Of a stretch of 64,000 bases of DNA, positions 31,297 through 41,881 are shown in pieces. Made by a program: the position numbers and the translations under genes. The number at the start of each line of letters is the position of its first letter. The first letter of the stretch is position 1. The DNA lies in contig NBIV01000067.1 of assembly GCA_003194525.1 (NCBI GenBank), forward strand, positions 186,001 to 250,000, read 5' to 3'. The DNA comes from Gracilariopsis chorda (lineage: Eukaryota > Rhodophyta > Florideophyceae > Gracilariales > Gracilariaceae). Under the pieces are notes generated by a model, which was given only the letters and a program-made list of their open reading frames with translations, searched no databases and was not told the origin of the DNA.

Positions 31297-31399
31297 GTTT
31301 TGAGGATATTGGTAGTAGCTTTCAAAGAGTTTGATAAAGGAAGTCTCTTTATCTGATATAGGTTGGTGATTTACACGATTGAAAATACTCTACCTATGC

Positions 31400-32054
31400 A
31401 ATGCATTGTACGGGTCAAACTGGCAAAATAACGAGTCTAGGTGATTATTTTGACAGTTTGAACCTTTTGCGAACCCATTTATGAACCTTTCAGTATTTTG
31501 CGATTAAATTATCTACATGGTTCTCACGCAACGGATAGATTGCTTACGGGGGTAAATTATAATCAAATTAGTTCTTATTGAAGGTTTGCAAAGGTTCTGT
31601 AGGCAATTTTGTCCTGGGTGGTTGGCAGATTATAATCAATTTTTACAATTTGCGTTTGGCGGCAGTAATTATTTTTTCAGTAGCTTTTGGGCACTTTTTG
31701 GGGTAACCTAAGGCGACAGTGGTGTTTAAAATGTGTCACGGGGTTTAGGAATCACTTAAAATGTGACGTAAGGGTGAATTACACTTGCGAACCTAGGGAG
31801 GGGGTTCAATATGGCTCGTAATCCATCATTATGCGATGTATCGTAATGCCGCTTCACTTGCATTCAGCTATTACCCGTCCTATCTCGCATCGGTTCCACG
31901 CGTTCAACGTGTTCACGACGGTCTAATCCACAACTTTATGCGGGATTCAACACATTTGGAGTACTCTCATGCATTTCTGACAGCATGCCGTGTTTGGGAG
32001 CAGAAGCTCATTTGACTCATCGACACCGCAGTTCGAACATCTTGAAGTGCTTAC
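31400..32054. other. about 650 bp, nothing recognised
   Basis: AT-rich sequence with stops in all frames. If the gene at 29691-31296 has an upstream exon it could lie here, but none is visible. Confidence 0.4.
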
Positions 32055-32862
32055 TGAAGTGCAACGCCCTCAGGGAGGGATTCTGGGTACTTGAACGCTT
32101 TCCCGATATTATCGGTTGTGTAGTGTGTATATGAGCTACGCCCCACAATGGTGGGTATGGACACGTGAGACACGGTTTTGGGTCAATTGGCGGTTGGCCA
32201 CAGTAGTGGATGTTGCCACGGAATGTGGAGTATTTTAGTTAATTTTATTTATTATTTTCACACCCATTTCTGGGAAGCTAGTACTTAGTGCGACGGCGCA
32301 CTGCCGTCGCACCAGTAAACCTTCCCCAACAAGGGAACCCAACCTGGGGAATTGGCTCTAGTTGTTGCCGCTTGCGCGCGTACTCTACTCCTCCTTGGAG
32401 GGAAACGCCGTAAACCACGGGACATCTAACCCCCTTGCACATCTAAAGAAACCCATCACTGGGAGTATAATTGTTCCAATCATATTGGTGTTTCGCCCTG
32501 TATAGGGAGTCCTGTCCACCGGCATTGCCGTATCTGCTCGTCGCTCTCGCGACCCACTTCGTCCTTCCTCTTTCCCCTTTTTAGGGTAGCACCTCCAGCT
32601 ATCCGCGGCCCTCGTGTGCGCATCCGCTCACACCCCCCCCACTTACGTGGAAACATACCTCTACTGAGGATCACACCCCGCTCACGCGGATACCGATTCT
32701 TCGCCTTCACCTCCCTGCGCGAGTCGTGACAGGTGTCCCTGGTCTTACAAACCGGCTTCGCCGTGACACCTCTGGGAGGGCTCTACCCAACTGGGTTCAC
32801 CTCGTGAGAGGAAGATCCCGGACGTCTTTCGGTGTTTTTCCCCTTTGGGGCATTGCACCACA
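32055..32862 (+). repeat. solo LTR, Ty3/gypsy
   Basis: It starts TGAAGTGCAACGCC, ends TTGCACCACA, and aligns along its length with the solo LTR at 29905-30701 (for example the CCGTCGCACCAGTAAACC block). Flanks CTTAC and CCTAC are a near-match target duplication. Divergence from the other LTR is substantial, so it is an older or different subfamily copy. Confidence 0.75.
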
Positions 32863-33077
32863 CCTACGAACTAGAGCTATATTGCTTCCTGTCTACAAGT
32901 CACACTCAAAGCTTCGGGGTCCTCTGCAGCACTTTGATTCTCCTCCTTTCTTATCTGAGAACACCATGCAAAGCCGTCAGCGAGCAGCCGCAATACGGCC
33001 CACAAAAGTAAGAATGTACAGAGGTGATGCCAAAATCCAAACGGCGAAGTCCCATATTTTCCATACCTCGGCGACAA

Positions 33078-33548
33078 TCAATCAGACAAAAGAGGTACAT
33101 AGCCAGTGGGTATATCGCCATTTGCAGAATCAAATTTGGTGAGGCCCAGATATTGGACGGTAGAAATCGAAACACACGCAGAGAGAGCCATAGAGGCAAT
33201 AAATAACATGCATGCCAGATACAAGTGAGTATCGATTTTCACGAATGCTGCTAGGTTCCTGCTCAATATTAGAAACCAACTCAGAAAGAAGACGAGAATT
33301 GACCATTGCAGCTGATTTGCGTAAACAATAACAAAGGATTAATACCTCTGGTTGTGAACAGAAAAGTGAAACACTGCAAGTTGGGAAACAGGATCGCTCA
33401 GAAATGGGAAGGAAACAAAGAAGCTGTAATAGAATAACACCCGCTTAGCATTACGACCATTCCATATGAATACATACCATCGTCCAAGTAGTATAAGTAC
33501 ATAGGTCACTGATGGAGTGACGCTGTGCTTGGTTCTAGTCATCGGCAA
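33078..33548 (-). pseudogene. possible multi-spanning membrane protein relic
   Basis: Two minus-strand frames are strongly hydrophobic. One (33548-33339) has VTYVLILLGRWYVFIW. The other (33310-33078) has LQWSILVFFLSWFLIL and then YLACMLFIASMALSAC, two likely membrane spans. A splice that joins them in phase was not found. Part of the first frame is duplicated near 34050-34243. The family is not recognised. A decayed host gene is the simplest reading. Confidence 0.3.
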
Positions 33549-33612
33549 TGTGTCGATCCTGGTTCTGTTAAAGATGTTCAGTACCGGTTTGCATCAGCCT
33601 TCACTATATTAC
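33425..33612. repeat. segmental duplication, copy A (about 190 bp)
   Basis: It matches 34050-34243 in the same orientation over its whole length (both contain GCTTAGCATTACGACCATTC and TTCTGTTAAAGATGTTCAGT) with scattered differences. The offset is about 625 bp, so the whole interval may once have been a tandem duplication. Confidence 0.9.
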
Positions 33613-34049
33613 ATATGGTAGCATCTACTGTCGATTCATGCCGCTTGAATCGTCCAGTTACGCTAAGAAAGAACGGAAAACCGAGTATCATTGAACCCGT
33701 CGTTGCAGAGCATAATCCGTTGTATAAGGCAAACCTGTGAGAGACAGTGTGCTAATTGCACAAGAACCTAGTCTAAGTCAGAGGCGCTGAAACGGAAAAA
33801 CCTGAACTCCACTTTTGACCGCTAGGATTCGGTGGAAGTGTGAGGAACGACTTGTGATACTGAAGAATTATAACTCGCTGTTATGCAGGGTACCTTCGAA
33901 TCTCGTTTTGAAAACGCTAATGGGTAGTGAAGTTTGACACTTAAGAATTCAAGTGTCTGAGGTAAGACGTAATGGCAGAAAGGTATGAAAAGGGAAGTGG
34001 TTCTAGAATTTCGAATCGATGCGGACATTGATTTTAAGACTGGGGTGAA

Positions 34050-34243
34050 TGTCATAGAATAACACTCGCTTAGCATTACGACCATTCCATATGATAACGT
34101 ACCACCGTACAAGTAGTATAAGTACAGAGGTCACTGATGGAGTGACGCTCTGCTTTGTTCCAGTCATCGGCAATATGTCGATCCTGGTTCTGTTAAAGAT
34201 GTTCAGTACCAGTTTGCTTCAGCCTTCATTATATTACAGAAGC
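34050..34243. repeat. segmental duplication, copy B
   Basis: Partner of 33425-33612. The minus-strand frame RWYV.IWNGRNAKRVLFY is open in both copies, so the duplicated block was probably part of an exon of the membrane-protein relic. Confidence 0.9.
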
Positions 34244-34982
34244 ATGTTCTTGCTCCTCGACAATTTGCTGCTCTGGTAACGTCCATCGGAGTGCTGCAAC
34301 CGCGGAACAGGCTCCGACCAGTGAAACAGATTTTGATCTCCCATGCTCATTGACCAAAGTCTCGGGGTGATAGAAAATGTTTTACATGGCACATTACAAC
34401 ACGGTCTGCCCGATTGGAAGGGAAAGAAAGTACATGGAAGCTACTGATTGTTAGTATTCTGCGTACCTGTATGTGTTTGTGAGGTCTCTCGCCGAGTTCA
34501 GCATCTCTATAGTGTGTCATGAGAGGTTAAAACTCTCAACAACAATGGAGCCCGGTTGCTAAAGCTACACGTATGTGGTTAGGTAGTTTCGTCGCCGTTA
34601 CAACTCAGTTCATTCTTGGCCGGCAGTGGTCGAACCAAAAGCGGACCGCGCCATTCAAGATGTGTTCGCGTATAGAAACATCTCTACATGGTACGATGGA
34701 TATTCGGTGGCGAGTCGTTTACACTTGGGATCAATTAAAACGCTCAACGAAGTGCATCGACACTAAAGATTGGTTCTTCGGCGCCTACAGCTGCGTCACA
34801 GATGATTTCTTACATTCAATCTGATAGAATTGGACACAGTTTGAAAGGGCTACAGTTTTAACGATAAGCGTATGAACGTCTTACTTACCGATGGATTAGC
34901 CAAGCAACCATTGCGGTGACAGAAGGGGCTGCTTCATTAATATAGTTTGTATATCCGATCACTGCGGCCTTCCGCAGCATGA

Positions 34983-35426
34983 ATGGTTGGATATCCTTGC
35001 AAAGCAAGCTTGACCACTCCCTTGAAAGATCAAGGCAGAGTACTGGTCTACTTTGGAGACGCCAAGACACGAATAATGGCTGCCTCTAGACCCAACCCTT
35101 CCATCAATGATGTCCCAGAAGAACTACAGGGCATCATATCGCCGCGTAAAGCAGAAATCGCGCTGTCTCAGATCTGTGTAGGACACACGCCGAAACTTCA
35201 CCCTGTTGCAAGCTACATAAAAGCGAAACCATCACACTGCGAATGCAAGACGCACGCTACCAACAGCGCTGAAAACTATGTGCCTCGTTTTGCCAAACGG
35301 ACGGAATCTAGGAAACCAGAGCTTCCTGCCCCAGCAGAGAGCAAAGGTGAGACTTTGGTGGGGTTCGTCCGCCAGAGGCCACAAAAGTTGTTAGCCTTTC
35401 TTAGGAGAGAGAAGATTTTGTCATGA
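34983..35426 (+). CDS. hypothetical protein, 147 aa
   Basis: The frame is open from ATG 34983 to 35426. It is basic, with a short Cys/His cluster (SHCECKTHATN) and a Pro/Glu/Ser linker, and shows no known family. The minus strand of 34890-35070 also has a frame ending in a good donor (CG|GTAAGTAAG), so this plus-strand call may be a shadow of an unrecognised spliced minus-strand gene. Confidence 0.25.
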   Translation: MVGYPCKASLTTPLKDQGRVLVYFGDAKTRIMAASRPNPSINDVPEELQGIISPRKAEIALSQICVGHTPKLHPVASYIKAKPSHCECKTHATNSAENYVPRFAKRTESRKPELPAPAESKGETLVGFVRQRPQKLLAFLRREKILS

Positions 35427-36951
35427 ACATCTCTGTAAATATGCCGTAAGTAGGCATATTGGACGCACAATAAAGAAGAAGAAGAGCCATTGCTGCTGAA
35501 AACGACTACTTGAAATCTGCCCTGCAGATTGAAGTGGATAAAAAATAGAAGAAATAGAACACTGAAGCGTGACGGGGCCTGAGCTTTTTGAACGCCATTC
35601 GCGAAATGACGCAAAGCTTTTCAAAACTCAAGAAGGATACTTACATTCTTCTACGATATGAATACACGATAGAAAGAGTATCAGGGTGCTGCTAGTTATC
35701 CCAATTAGTGTAACACTTACTTGCTGCACAACTGGCTACTAACCGAAATATTGCAAACTACCTAATTGCATATATGCGCAGCAGAAATTTCCCGGACGGG
35801 ACGACTGTCTCTCATGGAGACCAAAGAATTCGAAATTCTTCTTCAGGTGCTTGCTTGCTTTGAATGGTACATTATAATCATGAAAAGGTACGACAATCTT
35901 GGCTGTTTCTACTTGTTTACCGGTCTTAGTTGTCTACTAGTACCCTTGGTAGTAAGTTGGATAACTCCATACAATTCCAAAGCATAAAAGAACTAAATAG
36001 ACTAAACCATAACTAGGGAACACTCTGTTGGTCAAATGTAGAGTTTTCTATCCCTATCAGGTGAACTATCCAAAAGTGGCAAGCTTTTCGCCTTCTTTTT
36101 ATCTTTTAGGGGTATCCAGCATATTCAATGCGAAGTCCAACCCCTTGATGACTGAAGAAAAGGATGCCATTCTGATGATATGAGAACACCCACCTGCGGC
36201 ATACACCCTTTTTGTAATTGGCAGGCTTGGCATAAAATGATGAAAGCCCTCCTTATACGCTGAGTAGTCGATCATCCGATGGTCTGATTCTATGCCAAGC
36301 ACTATGATCCAGGACACTTTGGCGCAATTCATGGATAGAAACGGGACAGCATCTTCTTGGCTTTAGTTGCTTCAACCAAAAGCCATACAGATTTTGCCAT
36401 CCGCCTAGGCACGCTATGATTTCCGTAGATGTGTATTCGGAGCCGTATTGAATGGGGCTTACTTAGGTCATTAACTAACAATTATAATTGAGCCATTCTC
36501 TGCGAAACTTCCAATCCTTTGCATCTCAATATCCCCAATGCTTCACTGATCAGTATAGTGTTCCTAACTTTTTTTCGGTTTTAGAGGTTCAGGGACCTTG
36601 CGATCAGTATATTGATCATAAGACGAGCAAAATAGGGCCAGTTTTAGCGCACGTTTTGGCTCCTAGATTCCTTTTTTTGTCATTGGTGCAATCTCATAAA
36701 GAATCTTTTCACTTTGGAGAGACAGTTGCAAGCTCTACATAGAGAGTCCGCCACCTTCTTGCAAAGCTGCAGCATCTTGTCTGTGTAACTTCCTCTTGAC
36801 TCTTTACACCCCTCACGACACCCTCTGCCTCGCATGCAAGCTTCTGCATTCCTCTGAGAACCTCTTAACGTTCGTATAGCAGATACAACTGTGTGTTTGG
36901 TGGCATCTCTTAACAGCAGCTGTGCACCGAGTGCTTGTCAACCACAGCTGC
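35427..36951. other. about 1.5 kb, no recognised gene
   Basis: Only short frames are present. One at 35766-35987 (plus) is hydrophobic, with two possible membrane spans, but has no other support. Confidence 0.4.
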
Positions 36952-38035
36952 CATGACCCGCATAACTGCTGTCTCCACATCTCTGCCTTTTTCTAAAGCA
37001 GAAACTGTTCTTGTCTCATCAAGAAGAAGAAACAGCGCCCGGGTACAACTGTCAAATGCCAATGGTGCTAACAACAGGAATGTACCTGTGACCCCATCTA
37101 CAAACACAGCACATTCATTTTCCGCGAAGCCAATCAGTGGAAGCGATGCGCTTAAACGTGTTCGACTTGGTCGTGCAACAGTGAGACGACGGGTTATGGT
37201 ACGCCGGCATTCTAGGAGAAGAGGCTATGTCAGGTCAAGGGGGCGAGGTCCAGGCACAAGTACTGGTCGCATTGCTCGGGCAAACCGAGACTACCCTAGT
37301 GGGGGATAGAATCTTAGTTTTCGTCTATTTCTTTCCTTGAAGGTAGAGCAATCATTCTCTCGGAAAGTTCTACACGAGCACGCAAGACTTTCGTACAAAA
37401 CCACGGTTGGAAAAAAGAAACTAGACTGCGTCTTTCGAGACTTTGCACTGACAAGGGGTGAGTCTGTTATCTTGTTTATGAATAGCGTTCTGCTACATCT
37501 AAAAGAGCTGCCCAATGAGCTCATCAGGCTGCGGAAGCATTTTATTGACGCCCTGAATGTTTCTGAAATGTACTGCTGCGTCGCAGTACTGTACTACTGT
37601 TGTCGCACACAACTGGGTTTAGCGTTTGCAGGATCATTGATGTATGTTGAGCAAGACCCGGAGGCGGGAAGTGCACCGCAAGGTGTTGGGAGCCTTGCTC
37701 TCGAAAGGGGTGGACCTGCAAGCAGAGCCCTTTGTTCTGCCGGACGTTGGGGCGTAACAACCAGGGGGATTCAGGAAAAACCTAGAGAGCTTGGGGCCTC
37801 AGGAGAGATTTTGTACCGGATCCAGTGTACTCAGTGTCAGTATCCAAAAGCCGGAAAGCAACCAGAAAACGGGGACGAAGGTCGTGCAAACGCAGGCCAC
37901 AGACCAGAAGAAACCAGTGGAAAGCAAGAAAAGATACCCCTATACAGAGTCGGAAATCTGTCCTCGAAAGAAAACACAAACGATAATAATAATATAGTTA
38001 GAAGCCCCACGGGAAATTTGATACACATAACCTGA
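36952..38035 (+). CDS. hypothetical protein region, Arg/Ser-rich
   Basis: Two plus-strand frames follow each other. The first begins at ATG 36952 and ends at 37309 in an Arg/Gly-rich tail (RRRVMVRRHSRRRGYVRSRG). The second runs 37337-38035 and includes HARLSYKTTVGKKKLDCVFR and a Lys/Asn-rich end. They are in different phases, and no convincing splice pair was found. Because the transposase/YqaJ gene resumes after the gypsy element at 50211, this block may include its lost 5' part. That is speculation. Confidence 0.25.
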
Positions 38036-38129
38036 GCGTTCCGAAGGCGAAAACTATATGGAATCCATTAGAGGATAGTAATTGTGTGGAGTCGTAACCC
38101 GAAGAGGGCAATTGTAGTTACAGCCACAC

Positions 38130-38287
38130 TTGGTTGGTTTTACTTTGGAGTCACGACCGCGAGGTCATTCGTCTCAAAATAGGGGTCACTAGAACTATCT
38201 AAACTAATTAAATTAATTATTCCACGCCTTTTAAGTGCCATACACGTGGAAATCCCAGTGTCAGATCCAAAGTAAAAACTAACTAAC
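38130..38287. repeat. imperfect inverted repeat, about 20-bp arms, MITE-like
   Basis: The left arm TTGGTTGGTTTTACTTTGG (38130-38148) pairs with CCAAAGTAAAAACTAACTAA (38267-38286), allowing one extra A and a few mismatches. The 118-bp interior is AT-rich. Target duplications are not evident. Confidence 0.45.
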
Positions 38288-38557
38288 TACTAATATTTCG
38301 AAATTGGAGCCAAAACTTCCCACGCGAACCACGCATCACAGCCGTACAAAGCTACCCATAATTATCCCATCGGGAATTCCACCCTGTGCAGGGGCCACCC
38401 TAATACACCGTTTTCTAGGGAAACCTCATATAATGAGTAGCACCAACACAAGGGGGATCAACCTCCTATGGAAAGGATCTTCGATAAGTCCGCCAAAAGA
38501 CGTTGCCCCACGATTTACTCCGACATTCTGGTGGTTCAACACCCTCTCTGGAGAGAA

Positions 38558-39460
38558 TGAAGTGCAATCCTCAAGGAGGAAGACTCGACGATGCCCTTTG
38601 GACTTGATGTTGTTGCCCCTTTTGCGTGTTTATGATTACTACCGCTATTAGCGGGTGTCTCAACCCTCAGCAGATCCGCGCTGTGCGCCAGGTGCACACC
38701 TGTGCATACGCCGTGTGCCGTCCAAGGCGTTAGTGGACCACGTGTGACATGGATAGTCAAGAGGAGGTTGGCACCACGGTGTGGACATTTAGTTAACTTA
38801 TATTTTTTATTTATTATTTATCTACGCTACAGTAGGGAAATTACTACACTATATAGTGGCTCGGCGACCTCGCCCTGACACTGAGTAAACTTCCCCAACC
38901 AGGGTTCTTGGCTCTAAGTCTTTTCCGCTTTCGCGAGTTTTCTACACTACTCGGAGGTAAAGCCGCGTTACTAACTGTAGACCTATCCACCCTGCGTCAC
39001 TAGGAGTATCACCGCCTTAGGCACTTGTCACTTAGTTCACCACCGCCGTGTTCTCTCCCCTGTATAGGGTTTCTTTTGTACCTTTTTCCGTGGTCCCGTT
39101 GGCCCACACCCCTGTCGCCCCCAATCGGGCATCCCCCGTACTCCCCTTACCCCACTCTAGTGGTTCCTACCCCTTTGTGTGGTTGCTCGTCACCGCTGAC
39201 GCGTGTCTCTCGTGCCGGTATCCCGTGACGTCTTCCCCCACTTACGTGGACTCGTACTCCTTGGAAGGGCTGTTTTCCCATTCGTGGTGATCCTAATCCT
39301 ACCGTTTCAACTCTCCCCGCTTGGCGTGAGGGTGAGCCTCGGCTTTACAACCCGACTTCGTCGTGCTCATCCGGAGAGGCTCCGTTCGCTGTGTTACCCT
39401 CCAGAGGGGAAGATTCCGAACGTCTTCGTGTGTTGTCCCGCTTGCGGGTATTGCACTACA
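38558..39460 (+). repeat. 5' LTR of gypsy element 1
   Basis: 903 bp, TG...CA ends. It includes an AT-rich stretch at about 38800-38860 (TATTTTTTATTTATTATTTA) where a promoter could lie. Short open frames inside it are repeated in the 3' LTR and are not genes. Confidence 0.95.
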
Positions 39461-39480
39461 AAGTGGTCTCCCGACCTAGA
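39461..39480 (+). other. primer-binding site of gypsy element 1
   Basis: Just inside the 5' LTR, AAGTGGTCTCCCGACC contains TGGTCTCCCGACC. Its complement GGTCGGGAGACCA ends in CCA as a tRNA 3' end does. The tRNA is not identified. Element 2 has TGGTTTCCCGACC at the equivalent place. Confidence 0.65.
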
Positions 39481-39536
39481 ATCGGAAACGGTTAGGTTTT
39501 GTATTACCTCTCCTCGGAGATTCACTGTCCAAACTT

Positions 39537-41690
39537 TTGGTTTCTTACCAGTTCGTGGGAGTTTTTGGTCTACACATGCCTCGGCGACCATCCTCCGCCG
39601 AACCCGTTGTCACGCGAAGTCGTTCCGTCAGTGACGTGGAACAGGCAGAGATCTCGAAGGTCCCCGCTGGCCACCCTCGACGTGCCACTTTGAAAGGCAA
39701 GTCGAAGGGTCAAGACTCGTCGAGAGCCCAGAAACCCCCGCCTAAGGCGTTGAAGGACGCTCCCAACTCTGGTGTCGACCTGGCTTCTGCCGATGTAGCT
39801 GCACCCCGGAGGGGAGAACCAGATACCGACGCCCCCCCTAGTGTCCAAGCGCAGCTTGATGAGGTGCGTGAAGCGCACAATACCCTCGTGGAGGAGTTTG
39901 AAGTCCTGCGTGTCAGGTTTGATACCTCTTTTATGAAGGATTTGGCTGAGGACATTCGCCTTTTAAGGGCGGATGTCAACACTGTGTTGGAATGTTTTGG
40001 TGGTCCTGCCAACTATGTTGAGAATGTGGAAACCCGATTTGATCGTGTCAGTGCCCGTGTGAGGACGTTGGAGCAAACTATCTTGATGGATGACAACGTC
40101 CCGGGTGAGGCCGCTGCTGTCTCGCAAAAAGCGAAGCGCGAGAAGAAAGATTCTACCCGCCGCACTCGTAAGAAGCAGCCCAAGCACGATCCCGACTCGT
40201 CGGATTCCTCCCTGTGTTCACAGGATTCTCACCATTCAGATGGTTCGGTGTCGTCGGATTCTTCGTCGGACGATGATCGTCGCCGACGCCCGTCCCATTC
40301 TAAACGGTCTTCTTCCACCCAAGGTGTGATTCGCCCCCGGAGGAAGGGAAGGAAACACTTAGGATTGAGGGAACTCAAATGTACTAATCCCCTCTACAAG
40401 AGGTTGGTATCGTACCGATATTATGGGCTTGAGGACTCCTCATTGGATCGTACACCCCGTGGTACGGGTAAGGTGAAGGACTGCATAAAGCTTATGCAGC
40501 TTTCCCTTCGTAACCAGTCCTTTTCTGGAGAGGATCCCATATTGGTGTTAGACTTCCTCGGAAGGTTCGTTTCCGAAGCGGACATACTTGGTATGAACGA
40601 AGGACAGGCGTTTATTGCCCTACCGTATTTTCTACGTGGACTCGCCGAGGATCAATACAACTCTGTAAGAGGTTCTTCCCGAGCCTCCGAACGAGGTGTA
40701 ACGTGCTGGCCGGAAGCGGTTCAGTACCTCTTGCGATCCTACGCGACGAACAACGCTATTCAAGCGGCTATTCTCGCTTTACGCGATACCCGCCAGAAAT
40801 CTGGAGAGACGGAAACCGAATTCTCGGTACGCCTTAATAAGGCTTTCCACAGGTGTCGCAATGTTAAGTCCTCTGGAGAGCGCTGCACCATGTAAATCGA
40901 TGGATTGGATCCGGCAATCCGTACGCTGGTGGCCCGATATCGGGAGGATCGTCGTAACACCACCTACCTGGAGTTGATTCAACACGCGCAAGCGGAAGGT
41001 GACGCACTTCGAGCTCGTATCCCTGCATCGAAGTCTCGTTCCGCCAAGGCGTTGATGATGGAAGCCAGTTCACCATCTTTATCGCTAGCAGCGAGTGGAC
41101 GACCTTCAAGGGACTACGATAACGCTTACCTCGCTCAGGCCGGTGCTCAGTCTATTCCGACCACGAAACTGCCGTCCATGACGGATACGTCCTACGACAC
41201 AGCTCAGGAGAATTCCCTGCTGTATGTTGACGGACCCCGTGTTCACGGACCTCGCATCCCCTATTCGAATGGTGCCCTCCGGCAGAGTCGTCCCAGATGG
41301 AACGATTCCCGCCCAGCGGTGAGACACACGGATGCTCGTTCCGGTCAGCCGCCCCCACGCTCTGGAGTCATATGCCACATATGTTACGAACACGGTCACA
41401 TTTCACCGGACTGCATCCTCACTTTGAGAGAAGTAACCCGAGTGATCGGTAACTATGAAGCCCTTGCTCCAGCGGAGAAGCAGACCGTTCCGATTGCATC
41501 GTACTTACGAGCGAAGACGGACTTCCCCCGGAATATCTCGGATACGAACCCGCGGCACGCGTTGCTTCCCCCTGCTGAACAGGTCACTAACCCCCGTCTT
41601 GTTCGGCAAGACACCCCCGCTAGCGCTCCACTGCTAGTGGTTCAGGATTCTGAGACCCCGCCTCAGACGGAACGGGCTCAGGAAAACTGA
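39537..41690 (+). other. gag region of gypsy element 1
   Basis: It encodes a coiled-coil/acidic N-terminal part, a Ser/Asp-rich basic linker, a capsid-like domain (FSGEDPILVLDFLGRFVSEA, LLRSYATNNAIQAAILALRD) and a C-terminal CCHC zinc knuckle CHICYEHGHISPDC. The capsid-like domain has a recognisable counterpart in element 2. Fossil element: details of interruptions are not listed. Confidence 0.85.
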
Positions 41691-41881
41691 TTTCGGGAGT
41701 CTCCCCTACGGGAGAGGCGCCCTCAGAGTTGAGGTTGAAGGCGCCCGAGGTGTCACTGCCTCGCTCCCCGGTCAAAATCCTTACTAGGAAACAGGCCGTC
41801 TCAGACGTGAACTCTGAACACTTTAGTGTTCTGCGTCGACCGTGGAAACGTGTTTGAAACAACCGGTTCCCGGACAGAGTT

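Noticed and set aside
39025-39290. Small hydrophobic genes inside the LTRs
   Set aside because: The same frames recur in the other LTR at 49775-50040 and are low-complexity LTR sequence.
40905-41690. Independent host gene with a CCHC zinc knuckle
   Set aside because: It lies between gag and pol of the gypsy element and is its nucleocapsid part.
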